34,443 nucleotides of DNA, taken from NCBI GenBank assembly GCA_050999295.1, contig JBPCPI010000238.1:1-34443 (forward strand), in the 5' to 3' direction. Both the position numbers and the translations under genes were made by a program. Source of the stretch: JACCQS01 sp050999295. Lineage in GTDB: Bacteria > Actinomycetota > Actinomycetes > Mycobacteriales > Geodermatophilaceae. A model generated the notes under the pieces. It was not told the origin of the DNA. It saw only the letters and a list, made by a program, of their open reading frames with translations, and ran no database searches. Positions 15,429-22,340 of this stretch are shown piece by piece. How positions within the stretch are numbered: the stretch's first letter is position 1; every line of letters starts with the position of its first letter.

Positions 15429-16496
15429 ATGGATGGGCTGCGGCGGCTGACGGCGCTGTGGTCGCGCTCGCCCAGTAGCGTGCTCATCGCCACCGTTGCC
15501 ACTGTCGTCGGCGTCGCGGCGCTCACCCTCGGGTCAAGTCTCTTGTTCGGCAGCACCGATGACCGGGCCCAACCGGATGCGGCTCCTAGTACGGCGCTGA
15601 ACTTCGCGGTCCTAGCCGGCAGTACGGTCAAGAACACTGGTCTCTCGGTCATCACCGGGGACGTCGGAGGGGCTCGGGCGGGTAACGCAATCACCGGCTT
15701 TCCACCCGGAATCGTGCATGGAGCGCAGCACGGTGCGGATGCGGTGGCATTCCAGGCGCGAACCGACCTGACCACCGCATATTTCGACGCGGCGAACCGG
15801 ATATCGGACGAGTCGCTTCCTGCCGACGTCGGGGGCATGACGCTGCGGCCAGGCGTGTACAACCAGGCAGCGGCGCTGAGTCTGACCGGAACGCTCACCC
15901 TGGACGGGCAGGACAATCGCGACGCGCTGTTCATCTTCCAAGCTGGTTCCACGCTGATCACTGCGCCAGACAGCGTCGTCGCTTTGACCAATGGCGCGCA
16001 GGCCTGCAACGTCTTCTGGCAGGTGGGGACCTCGGCCACACTTGGCGCTAACTCCGGTTTCGTCGGGAGTGTCTTGTCGTCGTCGTCGGCGAGTCTGCAG
16101 GCTGGGGCCACAATGGACGGACGGGTGCTGGTACGTAACGGCGATGTCAACCTGGACCTCAGCACCATCACCATGCCTTCCTGTGACGACACAGCGACAG
16201 GCCCGTTCGCCAAGATCGGCACACCGCGGAGCGATTCGAGTGCCGACCCATCCGTTGGGGACCCCTCCACGGGTCAGTCCTCGACCCAGGGCCGGTCCAC
16301 CCCGGGCTCCTCCACGCAGCGTCCCTCGACAACCAGCACGAGCACCACGACCGCGACAACAACCACAACGCCGCCGCCCCCGCCGCCGGTGGATCCGCCG
16401 CCGGTGGATCCGCCGCCGCCCCCGCCGCCGATGGATCCGCCGCAGGCGGCGCCGCCGCCGCCCCCGCCGCCTGTGGATCCGCCACCGGTTCCATAA
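15429..16496 (+). CDS. DUF3494 ice-binding-like protein with Ser/Thr- and Pro-rich tail
   Basis: The 355-residue product starts with a basic segment and one hydrophobic stretch (about residues 17-42) that serves as signal or signal-anchor, so the rest lies outside the membrane. Residues about 57-255 match the DUF3494 beta-helix. FAVLAGSTVKNTGLSVITGD opens it, followed by VGGMTLRPGVYN, LTGTLTLDG, ALFIFQAGSTL, CNVFWQVGTSATLGANS and ATMDGRVL. Proteins of this fold bind ice, inhibit recrystallisation or help cells adhere, and many family members are untested. Residues about 265-312 are Ser/Thr-rich and about 313-355 are nearly all Pro with D/V/M breaks (PPPVDPPPVDPPPP), which would suit a wall-spanning stalk. 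A hairpin at 16559-16591 terminates it. It looks like a lineage-specific addition between glnE and glnA1. Confidence 0.88.
   Translation: MDGLRRLTALWSRSPSSVLIATVATVVGVAALTLGSSLLFGSTDDRAQPDAAPSTALNFAVLAGSTVKNTGLSVITGDVGGARAGNAITGFPPGIVHGAQHGADAVAFQARTDLTTAYFDAANRISDESLPADVGGMTLRPGVYNQAAALSLTGTLTLDGQDNRDALFIFQAGSTLITAPDSVVALTNGAQACNVFWQVGTSATLGANSGFVGSVLSSSSASLQAGATMDGRVLVRNGDVNLDLSTITMPSCDDTATGPFAKIGTPRSDSSADPSVGDPSTGQSSTQGRSTPGSSTQRPSTTSTSTTTATTTTTPPPPPPVDPPPVDPPPPPPPMDPPQAAPPPPPPPVDPPPVP
16369..16493 (+). repeat. GC-rich degenerate tandem repeat coding the proline tail
   Basis: The 3' end of the ice-binding-like gene consists of runs of CCG/CCC codons punctuated by recurring GTGGATCCGCCGCC steps. 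Such tracts are prone to length change by slippage. It is coding, in frame, and ends three bases before the stop codon. Confidence 0.75.
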
Positions 16497-16558
16497 CAGC
16501 AACAGAGAACTGCCCCAGTTGGGCGGGAGCACGCGGCTGATGAACTTTTCTCCGCCAG

Positions 16559-16591
16559 GCGCTAGCCCGCCGCAAAGGGCGGGTCTAGCGC
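16559..16591 (+). terminator. Strong hairpin after the ice-binding-like gene
   Basis: GCGCTAGCCCGCC (16559-16571) pairs with GGCGGGTCTAGCGC (16578-16591) over 13 bp with one bulged base and a six-base loop. It starts 62 bases after the stop codon. No U tract follows. Confidence 0.65.
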
Positions 16592-16714
16592 TGCCACGTC
16601 AATGCCGCGGTCACCCTTGGCGTGCTGCTGGCCAAGGGCATCACGATTCGGGAGGCCGGCGTCTACTGGGCGGCCCAGATAGTCGGCGGGATCATGCTTC
16701 TTCAGCCCGGTTAG
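16589..16714 (+). pseudogene. Aquaporin/MIP-family fragment
   Basis: One frame directly behind the terminator reads CHVNAAVTLGVLLAKGITI, then REAGVYWAAQIVGGIML, and ends at TAG 16712-16714. This is the first half-helix region of MIP channels, normally G-x-H-x-N-P-A-V-T-L-G, followed by x-x-A-x-x-Y-W-x-A-Q-x-x-G. Here the invariant NPA has become NAA. A stop codon lies immediately upstream in frame, and no second NPA box or further membrane segments follow. It is a fragment of about 40 codons of a lost channel gene. Confidence 0.6.
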
Positions 16715-17599
16715 GGAGCCGGCCGACTTGCTGGGCGGGACTGGAGCCGGACGTCCTCGGGAGACGGCTTACCGAGAGACGCACCTGCGACCGGTTCTCA
16801 CGCCTTGGGAGGGAGAGGTTGAGACGAAATCCCACGCCTCGGCACAGTTCAGCCGGGCCAGTGATCTTGATAGGCATGCCCGCACCCCTGGTTCGAGCAT
16901 GGCGGTCCCTCGTCACCGCCTGAGCCCTGGAACTTTCCGCAGCTGCATCTCGAGCAACTGCCGAATCCGCATCCGGGACGCAGCGTCTCGGATGCGACAC
17001 CATCGACTGTCACGATGGGGCTCGTCAGACGGTTCCGTGCAGTGAGTAAGCCACGTGTCTCAGGGGCCAGTTCGGCTACCGCACTCACATTGGCCCGAAA
17101 CTCATGTAGCACTTCTGACAGCGGTGCTGCCCGTCATGTTGGCCGGATGCATTGCCCTTCTCCTTACAGAGCCCACCGCAGCCTGTGTGCTCGGTGTCGC
17201 AGACGCGACCTTCGACACCGTCACTCTGCTCGGATGCCTGCAGCGGTTGGCCGCTGCCTTCTTCAGCCATCCCTACCTCCAGCCCGTGGCCGATTCGAGT
17301 AACCCTAACCGGGTTTCCAGGGATCGAACCGGTCCCGCAGCTCCCTACGACGAGCGGCTCGCGGAGGCGACAAGCTCCCTCGGCGTCGGGACACTTTCCC
17401 CGAACCGGACACCATGAGCCGAGATTCGTGGTTATCCAGCCCAAGTCTGGCGATCCACTCCTGACCGTGGTGGACACCGGGCTCAGCTCGACGAACGACA
17501 CCGATGTAGATAGATCATCGTGACGAAGGCGTCGGCGTGGGTGCGCTCCTCGACGTAGGTGAAGATGACCGACATCAGCGGTTGCGGAGGATTGCTTGC
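16715..17599. other. About 0.9 kb with no recognisable gene
   Basis: Several frames are open here on both strands but none resembles a known family or shows a ribosome-binding site. A hydrophobic stretch at about 17109-17190 (+) and a short minus-strand frame near 17490-17580 (MSVIFTYVEERTHADAF...) look protein-like but are too short to assign. The interval is best read as decayed DNA between the aquaporin fragment and glnA1. Confidence 0.5.
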
Positions 17600-17627
17600 G
17601 CTAGATGTCGTGGCGGCTAGATGTCGT
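17600..17627. repeat. 12-bp duplication across the glnA1 stop codon
   Basis: GCTAGATGTCGT occurs at 17600-17611 and again at 17616-17627, a 16-base period. The second copy contains the glnA1 stop codon and the last two codons. It is a small local duplication with no evident function. Confidence 0.6.
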
Positions 17628-19050
17628 AGTACATGGCGAACTCGTGCGGGTGCGGCCGCAACCGAATCGGGTCGATCTCGAACTCGCGCTTGTACTCGAT
17701 CCAGGTCGCGATCAGATCAGGGGTGAATACGCCACCATCGAGCAGGTACTCGTGGTCGTCTTCCAGGGTGTCCAGCACGGCGTCCAGGGAGGCCGGGACC
17801 TTGGCGATGTTCAAGGCCTCCTCGGGGGGTAGTTCGTACAGGTCCTTGTCGATCGGGGCCGGCGGCTCGATCTTGTTCTTCACCCCGTCCAGCCCGGCCA
17901 TCAGCATCGCCGAGAAGGCCAGGTAGGGGTTGGCCGACGGGTCCGGTACGCGGAACTCGATGCGCTTGGCCTTGGGGTTGTCACCCGAGATCGGGATCCG
18001 GCAACACGCCGAACGGTTGCGGGCGGAGTAGACCAGGTTGATCGGCGCCTCATAACCGGGGACCAACCGGTGATAGCTGTTGACCGTCGGGTTGGTGAAG
18101 GCCAGCAGGGACGGCGCATGGTGCAACAGGCCGCCGATGTAGTGCCGGGCGAGGTCGGACAAACCGCCGTACCCGGTCTCGGCGGCGAAGAGTGGATCGT
18201 CGCCCTGCCACAGGCTCTGGTGGCAGTGCATGCCTGAACCGTTGTCCCCGTAGAGCGGCTTGGGCATGAACGTTGCCGATTTCCCATGGGCCAGTGCGGT
18301 GTTCTTCACGACGTACTTGAACAACATCAGGGCGTCGGCCGCGCGCAGCAGCGTGTCGAAACGGTAGTTGATCTCAGCCTGTCCGCTGCCGCCCACTTCG
18401 TGGTGTCCACGCTCGAGTTGGAGCCCGGACGCGATGAGGTTCGACATCATGTCCGAGCGCAGGTCGCTGTAGTGGTCATAGGGCTCGACTGGGAAGTACC
18501 CACCCTTGAGGCGGGACTTGTAACCGAGGTTCGCCGAGCCGTCGGCGTTGAGCTCGGCCCCGGAGTTCCAGGCGCCTTCGACCGAATCCAGGAAGTAGTA
18601 GCCGGAGTTCGCCGTCGTGTCGTGGCGGACCGAGTCGAAGATGTAGAACTCCGCCTCCGGACCGAAGTACGCCGTGTCGGCGATCCCGCTGGAGGCCAGA
18701 TATGCCTCGGCCTTCTTCGCGACGTTGCGTGGGTCGCGGCTGTACGCCTCGCGGGTGATCGGGTCATGGATGAAGAAGTTGACGTTCAGGGTCTTGTGCT
18801 TGCGAAACGGGTCCAGAAAGGCGCTGCTGGCATCGGGCAGCAGCAGCATGTCTGATTCGTTGATCACCTGGAATCCACGGATGGAGGATCCGTCGAAGCC
18901 CAGGCCGTCGGCGAAGGTCGACTCGCCGAAGGTGGACGCCGGGATCGTGAAGTGCTGCATGACGCCGGGCAGGTCGCAGAATCGGACATCGACGTACTCG
19001 ACGTCGTTGTCGCCGATGAACTTGACGACCTGATCGGGGCTTTCGAACAT
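17617..19050 (-). CDS. glnA1: Glutamine synthetase, type I
   Basis: This is the main ammonium-assimilating enzyme, forming glutamine from glutamate, ammonium and ATP as a cytosolic dodecamer. The 477-residue protein shows the full set: GLGFDGSSIRGFQ, YFGPEAEFYIFD (metal site), GHHEVGGSGQAEINYRF, ATFMPKPLYGDNGSGMHCHQ, NSYHRLVPGYEAP, NRSACCRIPI and KRIEFRVPDPSANPYLAFSA. Tyr405 in DLYELPPEE is the adenylylation site used by GlnE, encoded at 9217-12282. The start ATG 19050 has a GAGGTGAGG ribosome-binding site, and the promoter region carries a four-half-site GlnR box. The gene converges on the glnA2-glnE group as in mycobacteria. The cluster's usual RDD-type small membrane protein between DUF4191 and glnA1 is not present here. 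Confidence 0.97.
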   Translation of the reverse strand: MFESPDQVVKFIGDNDVEYVDVRFCDLPGVMQHFTIPASTFGESTFADGLGFDGSSIRGFQVINESDMLLLPDASSAFLDPFRKHKTLNVNFFIHDPITREAYSRDPRNVAKKAEAYLASSGIADTAYFGPEAEFYIFDSVRHDTTANSGYYFLDSVEGAWNSGAELNADGSANLGYKSRLKGGYFPVEPYDHYSDLRSDMMSNLIASGLQLERGHHEVGGSGQAEINYRFDTLLRAADALMLFKYVVKNTALAHGKSATFMPKPLYGDNGSGMHCHQSLWQGDDPLFAAETGYGGLSDLARHYIGGLLHHAPSLLAFTNPTVNSYHRLVPGYEAPINLVYSARNRSACCRIPISGDNPKAKRIEFRVPDPSANPYLAFSAMLMAGLDGVKNKIEPPAPIDKDLYELPPEEALNIAKVPASLDAVLDTLEDDHEYLLDGGVFTPDLIATWIEYKREFEIDPIRLRPHPHEFAMYYDI

Positions 19051-19084
19051 CTCGGGTCCTCACCTCGCTCTAGGGCTCGACGCG

Positions 19085-19138
19085 ACGCTAGGCAGAGGGC
19101 ATTGCCTCAGGGTGTCCCAGGTGTTTCAGCCGGGTAAC
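19085..19138 (-). promoter_or_regulatory. GlnR box and -10 element of glnA1
   Basis: Read on the minus strand, 19138-19101 contains GTTAC, GAAAC, GACAC and GCAAT, each separated by exactly six bases. This matches the actinobacterial GlnR consensus (GTnAC-n6-GaAAC repeated) at four consecutive half-sites. A -10-like TAGCGT lies at 19090-19085, ten bases downstream, so the box covers the -35 region. GlnR is the OmpR-type global nitrogen regulator; its gene is not in this window. Nitrogen-dependent control of glnA1 is inferred from the site. Confidence 0.75.
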
Positions 19139-19143
19139 GCACA

Positions 19144-19176
19144 CTCGGGGGGCTTCGCCCCCAAGGACCCCCCGAG
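19144..19176 (-). terminator. Terminator-like hairpin after the DUF4191 gene
   Basis: On the minus strand CTCGGGGGG and CCCCCCGAG form a perfect 9-bp stem around a 15-base loop, beginning eight bases after the DUF4191 stop. The loop can also form a smaller GGGGGC/GCCCCC pairing. It separates the lipA-DUF4191 unit from the glnA1 promoter. Confidence 0.65.
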
Positions 19177-19184
19177 CGGGGTGG

Positions 19185-20003
19185 TCAGCCGCCGCGGCGA
19201 CGAATCGCGCGCTGGCTGACCGTCATGGCCGCGCCCTTGGGCAGCGGACCCTGCGGAATCGGCATCTTGTTCTTGCCCGCCGCCACACCGCCCAGCGCAG
19301 AAAGCTTGCGCTTCATCGCATTGACCTCACCTGCGCTGATGTTGCGCGGGAGTTTCATCACATGCGTCGACAGCTTCTTGAGCGGGACCTGGCCCTCGGA
19401 GTCACCGATGACGATGTCGTAGATCGGCACATCCCCGGCGATGCGAGCCAGCTTCTTCTTCTCCTGCGCCATCAGGCTCTTCACCCGATGCGGAACGCCT
19501 TCCCCGACGAGCAGGAAACCGGGGCGTCCGAGCACCCGGTGGATCGCGTCCATCGAGGTCGTCCCCGCGACACCCGCCTCCACCTCCCACTGCCCGCGCA
19601 TGCCCTCCAGCACCCAGGCGGCGGCACCGGGTTGCCCTTCGACCTGGCCGAAGGCTGCCTTCTGCGCCCTGCGCCCGAAGACGATCAACGCGACCAGGAC
19701 GCCCAGCATGATGGCGAAGGGCAACATCACGAAGACGTTCAGGAACAGGATCGACGGGACCAGAACGACAGTGACGGTCACGACGAACACCAGGAGCATG
19801 ACCCAGGGCAGCTTGGGGTCGCGCTCCTTGGTCATCTTGTAGCCCTGGATGATCGTCTTGATCTTTCCCTGGCCCCTGGCCGCCTTCTTGGCGGCCCTGG
19901 CCTGGCGCTTTGCCGCCCGGCCGGTCAGCGGGGCCGCCTTGCCGGGGCGAGAGGACGCAGAACCCCGGCGGGTCGACGAGTCGGTCGGGGGTGCTTTGGC
20001 CAT
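19185..20003 (-). CDS. DUF4191 membrane protein
   Basis: The 272-residue product belongs to DUF4191, a family found next to lipA in actinobacteria (Rv2219-like). Residues 1-65 are basic and rich in Ala, Lys and Arg, ending in KIKTIIQGYKMTKERDPKLP. Two adjacent membrane helices follow at about 67-87 and 88-110. The rest is a soluble domain with AFGQVEGQPGAAAWVLEG, RPGFLLVGEGVP, KKKLARIAGDVPIYDIVIGD and a basic C-terminus. The function is unknown. ATG 20003 lies five bases after the lipA stop, so the pair is co-transcribed. The frame stays open far upstream within lipA, but that part is low-complexity Arg/Ala sequence and not coding. Confidence 0.9.
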   Translation of the reverse strand: MAKAPPTDSSTRRGSASSRPGKAAPLTGRAAKRQARAAKKAARGQGKIKTIIQGYKMTKERDPKLPWVMLLVFVVTVTVVLVPSILFLNVFVMLPFAIMLGVLVALIVFGRRAQKAAFGQVEGQPGAAAWVLEGMRGQWEVEAGVAGTTSMDAIHRVLGRPGFLLVGEGVPHRVKSLMAQEKKKLARIAGDVPIYDIVIGDSEGQVPLKKLSTHVMKLPRNISAGEVNAMKRKLSALGGVAAGKNKMPIPQGPLPKGAAMTVSQRAIRRRGG

Positions 20004-20008
20004 GTCGG

Positions 20009-20989
20009 TCAGGATACGGCGACGACGCTGGGCGACACGTCGCCGGCGGCACGCAAGGCCCGCTGCTCGATCGCCTGCTCGTAGAGCCGTCCGGCGCGGT
20101 AGGAGGAGCGGACCAGCGGACCGGCCAGGACCCCCGCGAAGCCCAACCGCTGCGCCTGGGCCTGCAGGCTCACGAACTCGTCGGGGTGCACCCAGCGCTC
20201 GACCGGATGGTGACGCAGCGAGGGGCGCAGGTACTGGGTGATCGTGAGCAGGTCGCAGCCGGCGTCGTGCAGCCGCTGCATGGTCTCGACGACCTCGTCG
20301 ATCTGCTCGCCCATGCCCAGGATCAGGTTGGACTTCGTGACCAGACCGTCCTCCCGTGCTGTGGTGATCACCGACAGCGAACGGTCGAACCGGAACCCCG
20401 GTCGGATTCGGCGGAAGATCCGGGGGACGGTCTCCACGTTGTGCGCCAGCACCTCGGGCCGCGCACCGAAGACCTCGGCCAGCTGGTCGGGCTGTGCATC
20501 GAAGTCGGGGATCAGCAGCTCGACGCCACATCCCGGTACGGCGGCATGGATCTGACGGACGGTCTCCGCGTACAGCCACGCGCCCCCGTCTGGTAGGTCG
20601 TCGCGGGCGACGCCGGTGACCGTGGCATAGCGCAGTTGCATCGTGGCGACGCTCTCGGCGACCCGGCGGGGCTCGTCTGCGTCGAAGTCCGCCGGCTTGC
20701 CGGTGTCGATCTGGCAGAAATCGCAGCGCCGGGTGCACTGGTCGCCGCCGATGAGGAAAGTCGCCTCACGGTCTTCCCAGCACTCGAAGATGTTCGGACA
20801 GCCGGCCGCCTCGCAGACCGTGTGCAAGCCCTCGCTCTTGACCAGGGACTTCAGCTGTTGATACTCCGGCCCGGTGCGCAGGCGGGTCTTGATCCACGGC
20901 GGCTTACGTTCGATCGGGGTCTGGGCGTTTCGGACTTCCAGGCGCAGCATGCGGCGACCGTCGGGTTCCACGGTCGGCGAAGCAGTCAC
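20009..20989 (-). CDS. lipA: Lipoyl synthase
   Basis: LipA is a radical-SAM enzyme that inserts two sulfur atoms into protein-bound octanoyl groups to make lipoyl groups. The 326-residue protein carries both clusters: the auxiliary cluster motif CEAAGCPNIFEC (Cys59, Cys64, Cys70) and the SAM-binding CTRRCDFC (Cys85, Cys89, Cys92). Other family segments are ATFLIGGDQCTRRC, YATVTGVARDDLPDGGA, VLAHNVETVPRIFRRIRPG, TKSNLILGMGE and LTITQYLRPS, ending with VRSSYRAG, the conserved Arg-Ser-Ser region. The start is GTG 20989; a TAGGCT -10 element seven bases upstream suggests a leaderless mRNA. LipB, which supplies its octanoyl substrate, is encoded at 26315-26965, and the acceptor SucB at 30894-32882. 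Confidence 0.97.
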   Translation of the reverse strand: MTASPTVEPDGRRMLRLEVRNAQTPIERKPPWIKTRLRTGPEYQQLKSLVKSEGLHTVCEAAGCPNIFECWEDREATFLIGGDQCTRRCDFCQIDTGKPADFDADEPRRVAESVATMQLRYATVTGVARDDLPDGGAWLYAETVRQIHAAVPGCGVELLIPDFDAQPDQLAEVFGARPEVLAHNVETVPRIFRRIRPGFRFDRSLSVITTAREDGLVTKSNLILGMGEQIDEVVETMQRLHDAGCDLLTITQYLRPSLRHHPVERWVHPDEFVSLQAQAQRLGFAGVLAGPLVRSSYRAGRLYEQAIEQRALRAAGDVSPSVVAVS

Positions 20990-20996
20990 TCGAACC

Positions 20997-21002
20997 AGCC
21001 TA
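20997..21002 (-). promoter_or_regulatory. -10 element of lipA
   Basis: On the minus strand TAGGCT is followed by seven bases and then the GTG start of lipA. No Shine-Dalgarno is visible between them, which points to leaderless initiation. Confidence 0.5.
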
Positions 21003-21037
21003 CGCCCGGAACCCGACGCCCCGTTCTGGTCTCCGAC

Positions 21038-21967
21038 CTAGGAATCCTTGGACTTCTTGGTCGGCTCCTTGGCTGCGTGCTTGGCCGCTTCCTCGGCGTT
21101 GCCCGCGACGTCGTTGTCCTTGGTCGCGTCGATCATCTCCGACCAGGTCTCCTCCTGCGCCTGCGGTGAATCACCGACCTCGGTTCCCGTTTCGTGCGCG
21201 GAGTCGGCGAGCTTGCCGTGCAGCGGTCCATCGTTGTCCGGGGCGACGGCTTTGTAGTCGTCGGTCTTCTCAGCGATGGTGCCGTCACTGTCAGCGGTGA
21301 CGCCGGGGTAGGGATCGTCAGTCGCCGGGGTGGCCGACGCGCCGCTGGCCGCAGCCGGTCGCGGGTCCTCGGTGTACTCGCGTACGGGGGAGTCCGATGG
21401 TGCACCCCACAGGTCGTCATCGGTCTTGGCACGGTTCTTGGCCACAACTGCCCCGACAACGCCGACGATGGCCAGTAGGAACGGCCAACGGCGACGCTTC
21501 TTCTCGGATCCGGAGGCTCCTGAGCGCCCGGCTGCCTTCGCCTGCGCCTTGGCCTCAGCGATCGCTGCCTTGGCGTCCTTTCGTGCCCCAACGGCGGTCT
21601 TCTTGGCCCGCTTGGCGTTCTTCTTGGCCCGCTTGGCGGTCTTCTTGGCGCTGCGCCTGCTGGCGTTGGCGATTTCGGCCCGCTTGGACTCGGCCTGTTC
21701 ACGTGCGAGGGCGAGCCGTTCCTCAGCCTGCTCGCGGGCTGTGTCGAGCCCCTTCACTATGGCGCCCCGGGTTGCCTCGACCCGAGGAACGATTGCCTCT
21801 CGGGCTGCCTCGACGCGGGGGGACACGGCGTCGCGGGCCGCCTCGACCCGGGGCGCAAGGGCCTCCGCTGCGGCCTTCGTGGCCTCGTTCGCCGCGGTAC
21901 GCACGTGACTGAATCCCTCGGACAGTTCCTCGCCGATGACCTGTCCTCGGCTCTTCCTTCCGAACAC
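21038..21967 (-). CDS. Ala/Lys-rich single-pass membrane protein with 11-residue repeats
   Basis: From the GTG at 21967, which has GGAGG six bases upstream, the product has 309 residues. Residues about 39-71 are three 11-residue repeats of the type PRVEAARxAIV, part of a long amphipathic helical region to about 100. Residues about 104-146 are lysine-rich (KKTAKRAKKNAKRAKK), like a histone tail. One membrane helix at about 161-176 (WPFLLAIVGVVGAVVA) is preceded by KKRRR, and the C-terminal 130 residues are acidic and disordered. The layout recalls actinobacterial DUF5324-type proteins, without firm identity. The topology suggests a cytosolic basic part near the membrane, possibly touching DNA or polyphosphate; that is inference. 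A longer frame upstream is open only because the 45-bp repeat at 22031-22177 lacks stops. Confidence 0.75.
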   Translation of the reverse strand: MFGRKSRGQVIGEELSEGFSHVRTAANEATKAAAEALAPRVEAARDAVSPRVEAAREAIVPRVEATRGAIVKGLDTAREQAEERLALAREQAESKRAEIANASRRSAKKTAKRAKKNAKRAKKTAVGARKDAKAAIAEAKAQAKAAGRSGASGSEKKRRRWPFLLAIVGVVGAVVAKNRAKTDDDLWGAPSDSPVREYTEDPRPAAASGASATPATDDPYPGVTADSDGTIAEKTDDYKAVAPDNDGPLHGKLADSAHETGTEVGDSPQAQEETWSEMIDATKDNDVAGNAEEAAKHAAKEPTKKSKDS

Positions 21968-22030
21968 GTTCCACCTCCGGGTATGACAACACAGGGGCAC
22001 CATCCTGCCCTGTCTGCCCCGGGATGACGA

Positions 22031-22177
22031 CAGCCCTACCCCAGCCAACGCGGTGGTCAGCTTGCGCTGGCCGCTCAGCCCTACCTCAGCCAACGCGGTG
22101 GTCAGCTTGTGCTGGCCGCTCAGCCCTACCCCAGCCAACGCGGTGGTCAGCTTGCGCTGGCCGCTCAGCCCTACCTC
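22031..22177. repeat. 45-bp tandem repeat array A, three full copies plus a partial
   Basis: Units start at 22031, 22076 and 22121, each 45 bp, differing at only two positions, with a partial fourth at 22166-22177. Each begins CAGCCCTACC and ends GCTGGCCGCT. The array lies between the start of the Ala/Lys-rich membrane protein gene and the leuS leader, two divergent genes. It is related to array B at 27137-27268 in the opposite orientation (shared core TGGCTGGGGTA and GAGCGG when read on one strand). The length is a multiple of three, so frames run through it, but I consider it non-coding. Confidence 0.9.
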
Positions 22178-22234
22178 CAAGGGGGTCTGGGTCGCCGAAC
22201 AGGGAGACTTACGGCGGCAGGGTCCCAGGCTCGG

Positions 22235-22240
22235 TATAGT
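22235..22240 (+). promoter_or_regulatory. -10 element for the leuS leader transcript
   Basis: TATAGT is the best -10 hexamer in the window. Seven bases separate it from the ATG of the leader peptide at 22248, so the RNA probably begins at or next to that ATG. A clear -35 element was not seen. Confidence 0.6.
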
Positions 22241-22247
22241 CGTCTTC

Positions 22248-22283
22248 ATGCGCCGGTTCTCGCTTCTTCCGAGGCCGTGCTGA
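22248..22283 (+). CDS. leuS leader peptide with tandem leucine codons
   Basis: A short frame reads MRRFSLLPRPC and stops at TGA 22281-22283. The two leucines are both CTT (22263-22268), a codon avoided in this GC-rich genome, so translation should slow there when charged leucyl-tRNA is limiting. The last codons overlap the 5' arm of a hairpin at 22274-22315, and a U-tract terminator follows at 22318-22340, before leuS. This is the arrangement of a classical transcription attenuator; attenuators of leuS have been predicted in some Streptomyces. There is no room for a Shine-Dalgarno if transcription starts where the -10 indicates, so it would be translated leaderless. Confidence 0.6.
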   Translation: MRRFSLLPRPC

Positions 22284-22315
22284 GCCAACGGTCCCCGCGA
22301 CCAGCCCAGCACGGC
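22274..22315 (+). promoter_or_regulatory. leuS attenuator: upstream hairpin
   Basis: GCCGTGCTG (22274-22282) and CAGCACGGC (22307-22315) form a perfect 9-bp stem, with a small GGTC/GACC hairpin inside its loop (22290-22302). The 5' arm lies in the last codons of the leader peptide, so ribosome position should decide whether it forms. A clear antiterminator pairing was not found by eye; CCCCGCG (22293-22299) could pair, with one mismatch, with CGAGGGG of the terminator. Confidence 0.5.
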
Positions 22316-22317
22316 AG

Positions 22318-22340
22318 CCCCTCTCTGCGAGGGGTTTTTT
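22318..22340 (+). terminator. leuS: Intrinsic terminator in the leuS leader
   Basis: CCCCTC (22318-22323) and GAGGGG (22329-22334) form a 6-bp stem with a five-base loop, followed by six T's (22335-22340). U-tract terminators are scarce in high-GC actinobacteria, and this one lies 35 bases before the leuS start, where it can only serve to stop leuS transcription conditionally. Confidence 0.75.

Noticed and set aside
17313..17345. Minus-strand GGTTCGATCC resembling a tRNA T-loop
   Set aside because: The adjoining stem does not pair over five bases and no acceptor, D or anticodon arms could be built around it.
17055..17417. Plus-strand 120-codon open frame with a hydrophobic start
   Set aside because: No homology recognised, no ribosome-binding site, and Pro/Arg-rich drift typical of shadow frames in GC-rich DNA.
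17490..17580. Minus-strand frame MSVIFTYVEERTHADAFVTM... downstream of glnA1
   Set aside because: Protein-like but only 30 codons, with no ribosome-binding site and no family I can name.
19144..19176. 6C RNA candidate because of C-runs
   Set aside because: The C runs are in paired stems, not in hairpin loops, and the context fits a terminator after DUF4191.
20004..20738. Long upstream extension of DUF4191 inside lipA
   Set aside because: Arg/Ala-rich out-of-frame shadow of lipA with no family similarity.
22031..22177. CRISPR array
   Set aside because: The repeats are contiguous 45-bp tandem units without unique spacers and no cas gene is present.
21968..22312. N-terminal extension of the Ala/Lys-rich membrane protein through the 45-bp repeats
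   Set aside because: A GTG with GGAGG at 21967 gives a sensible start; the extension also runs antisense through the leuS promoter and leader.
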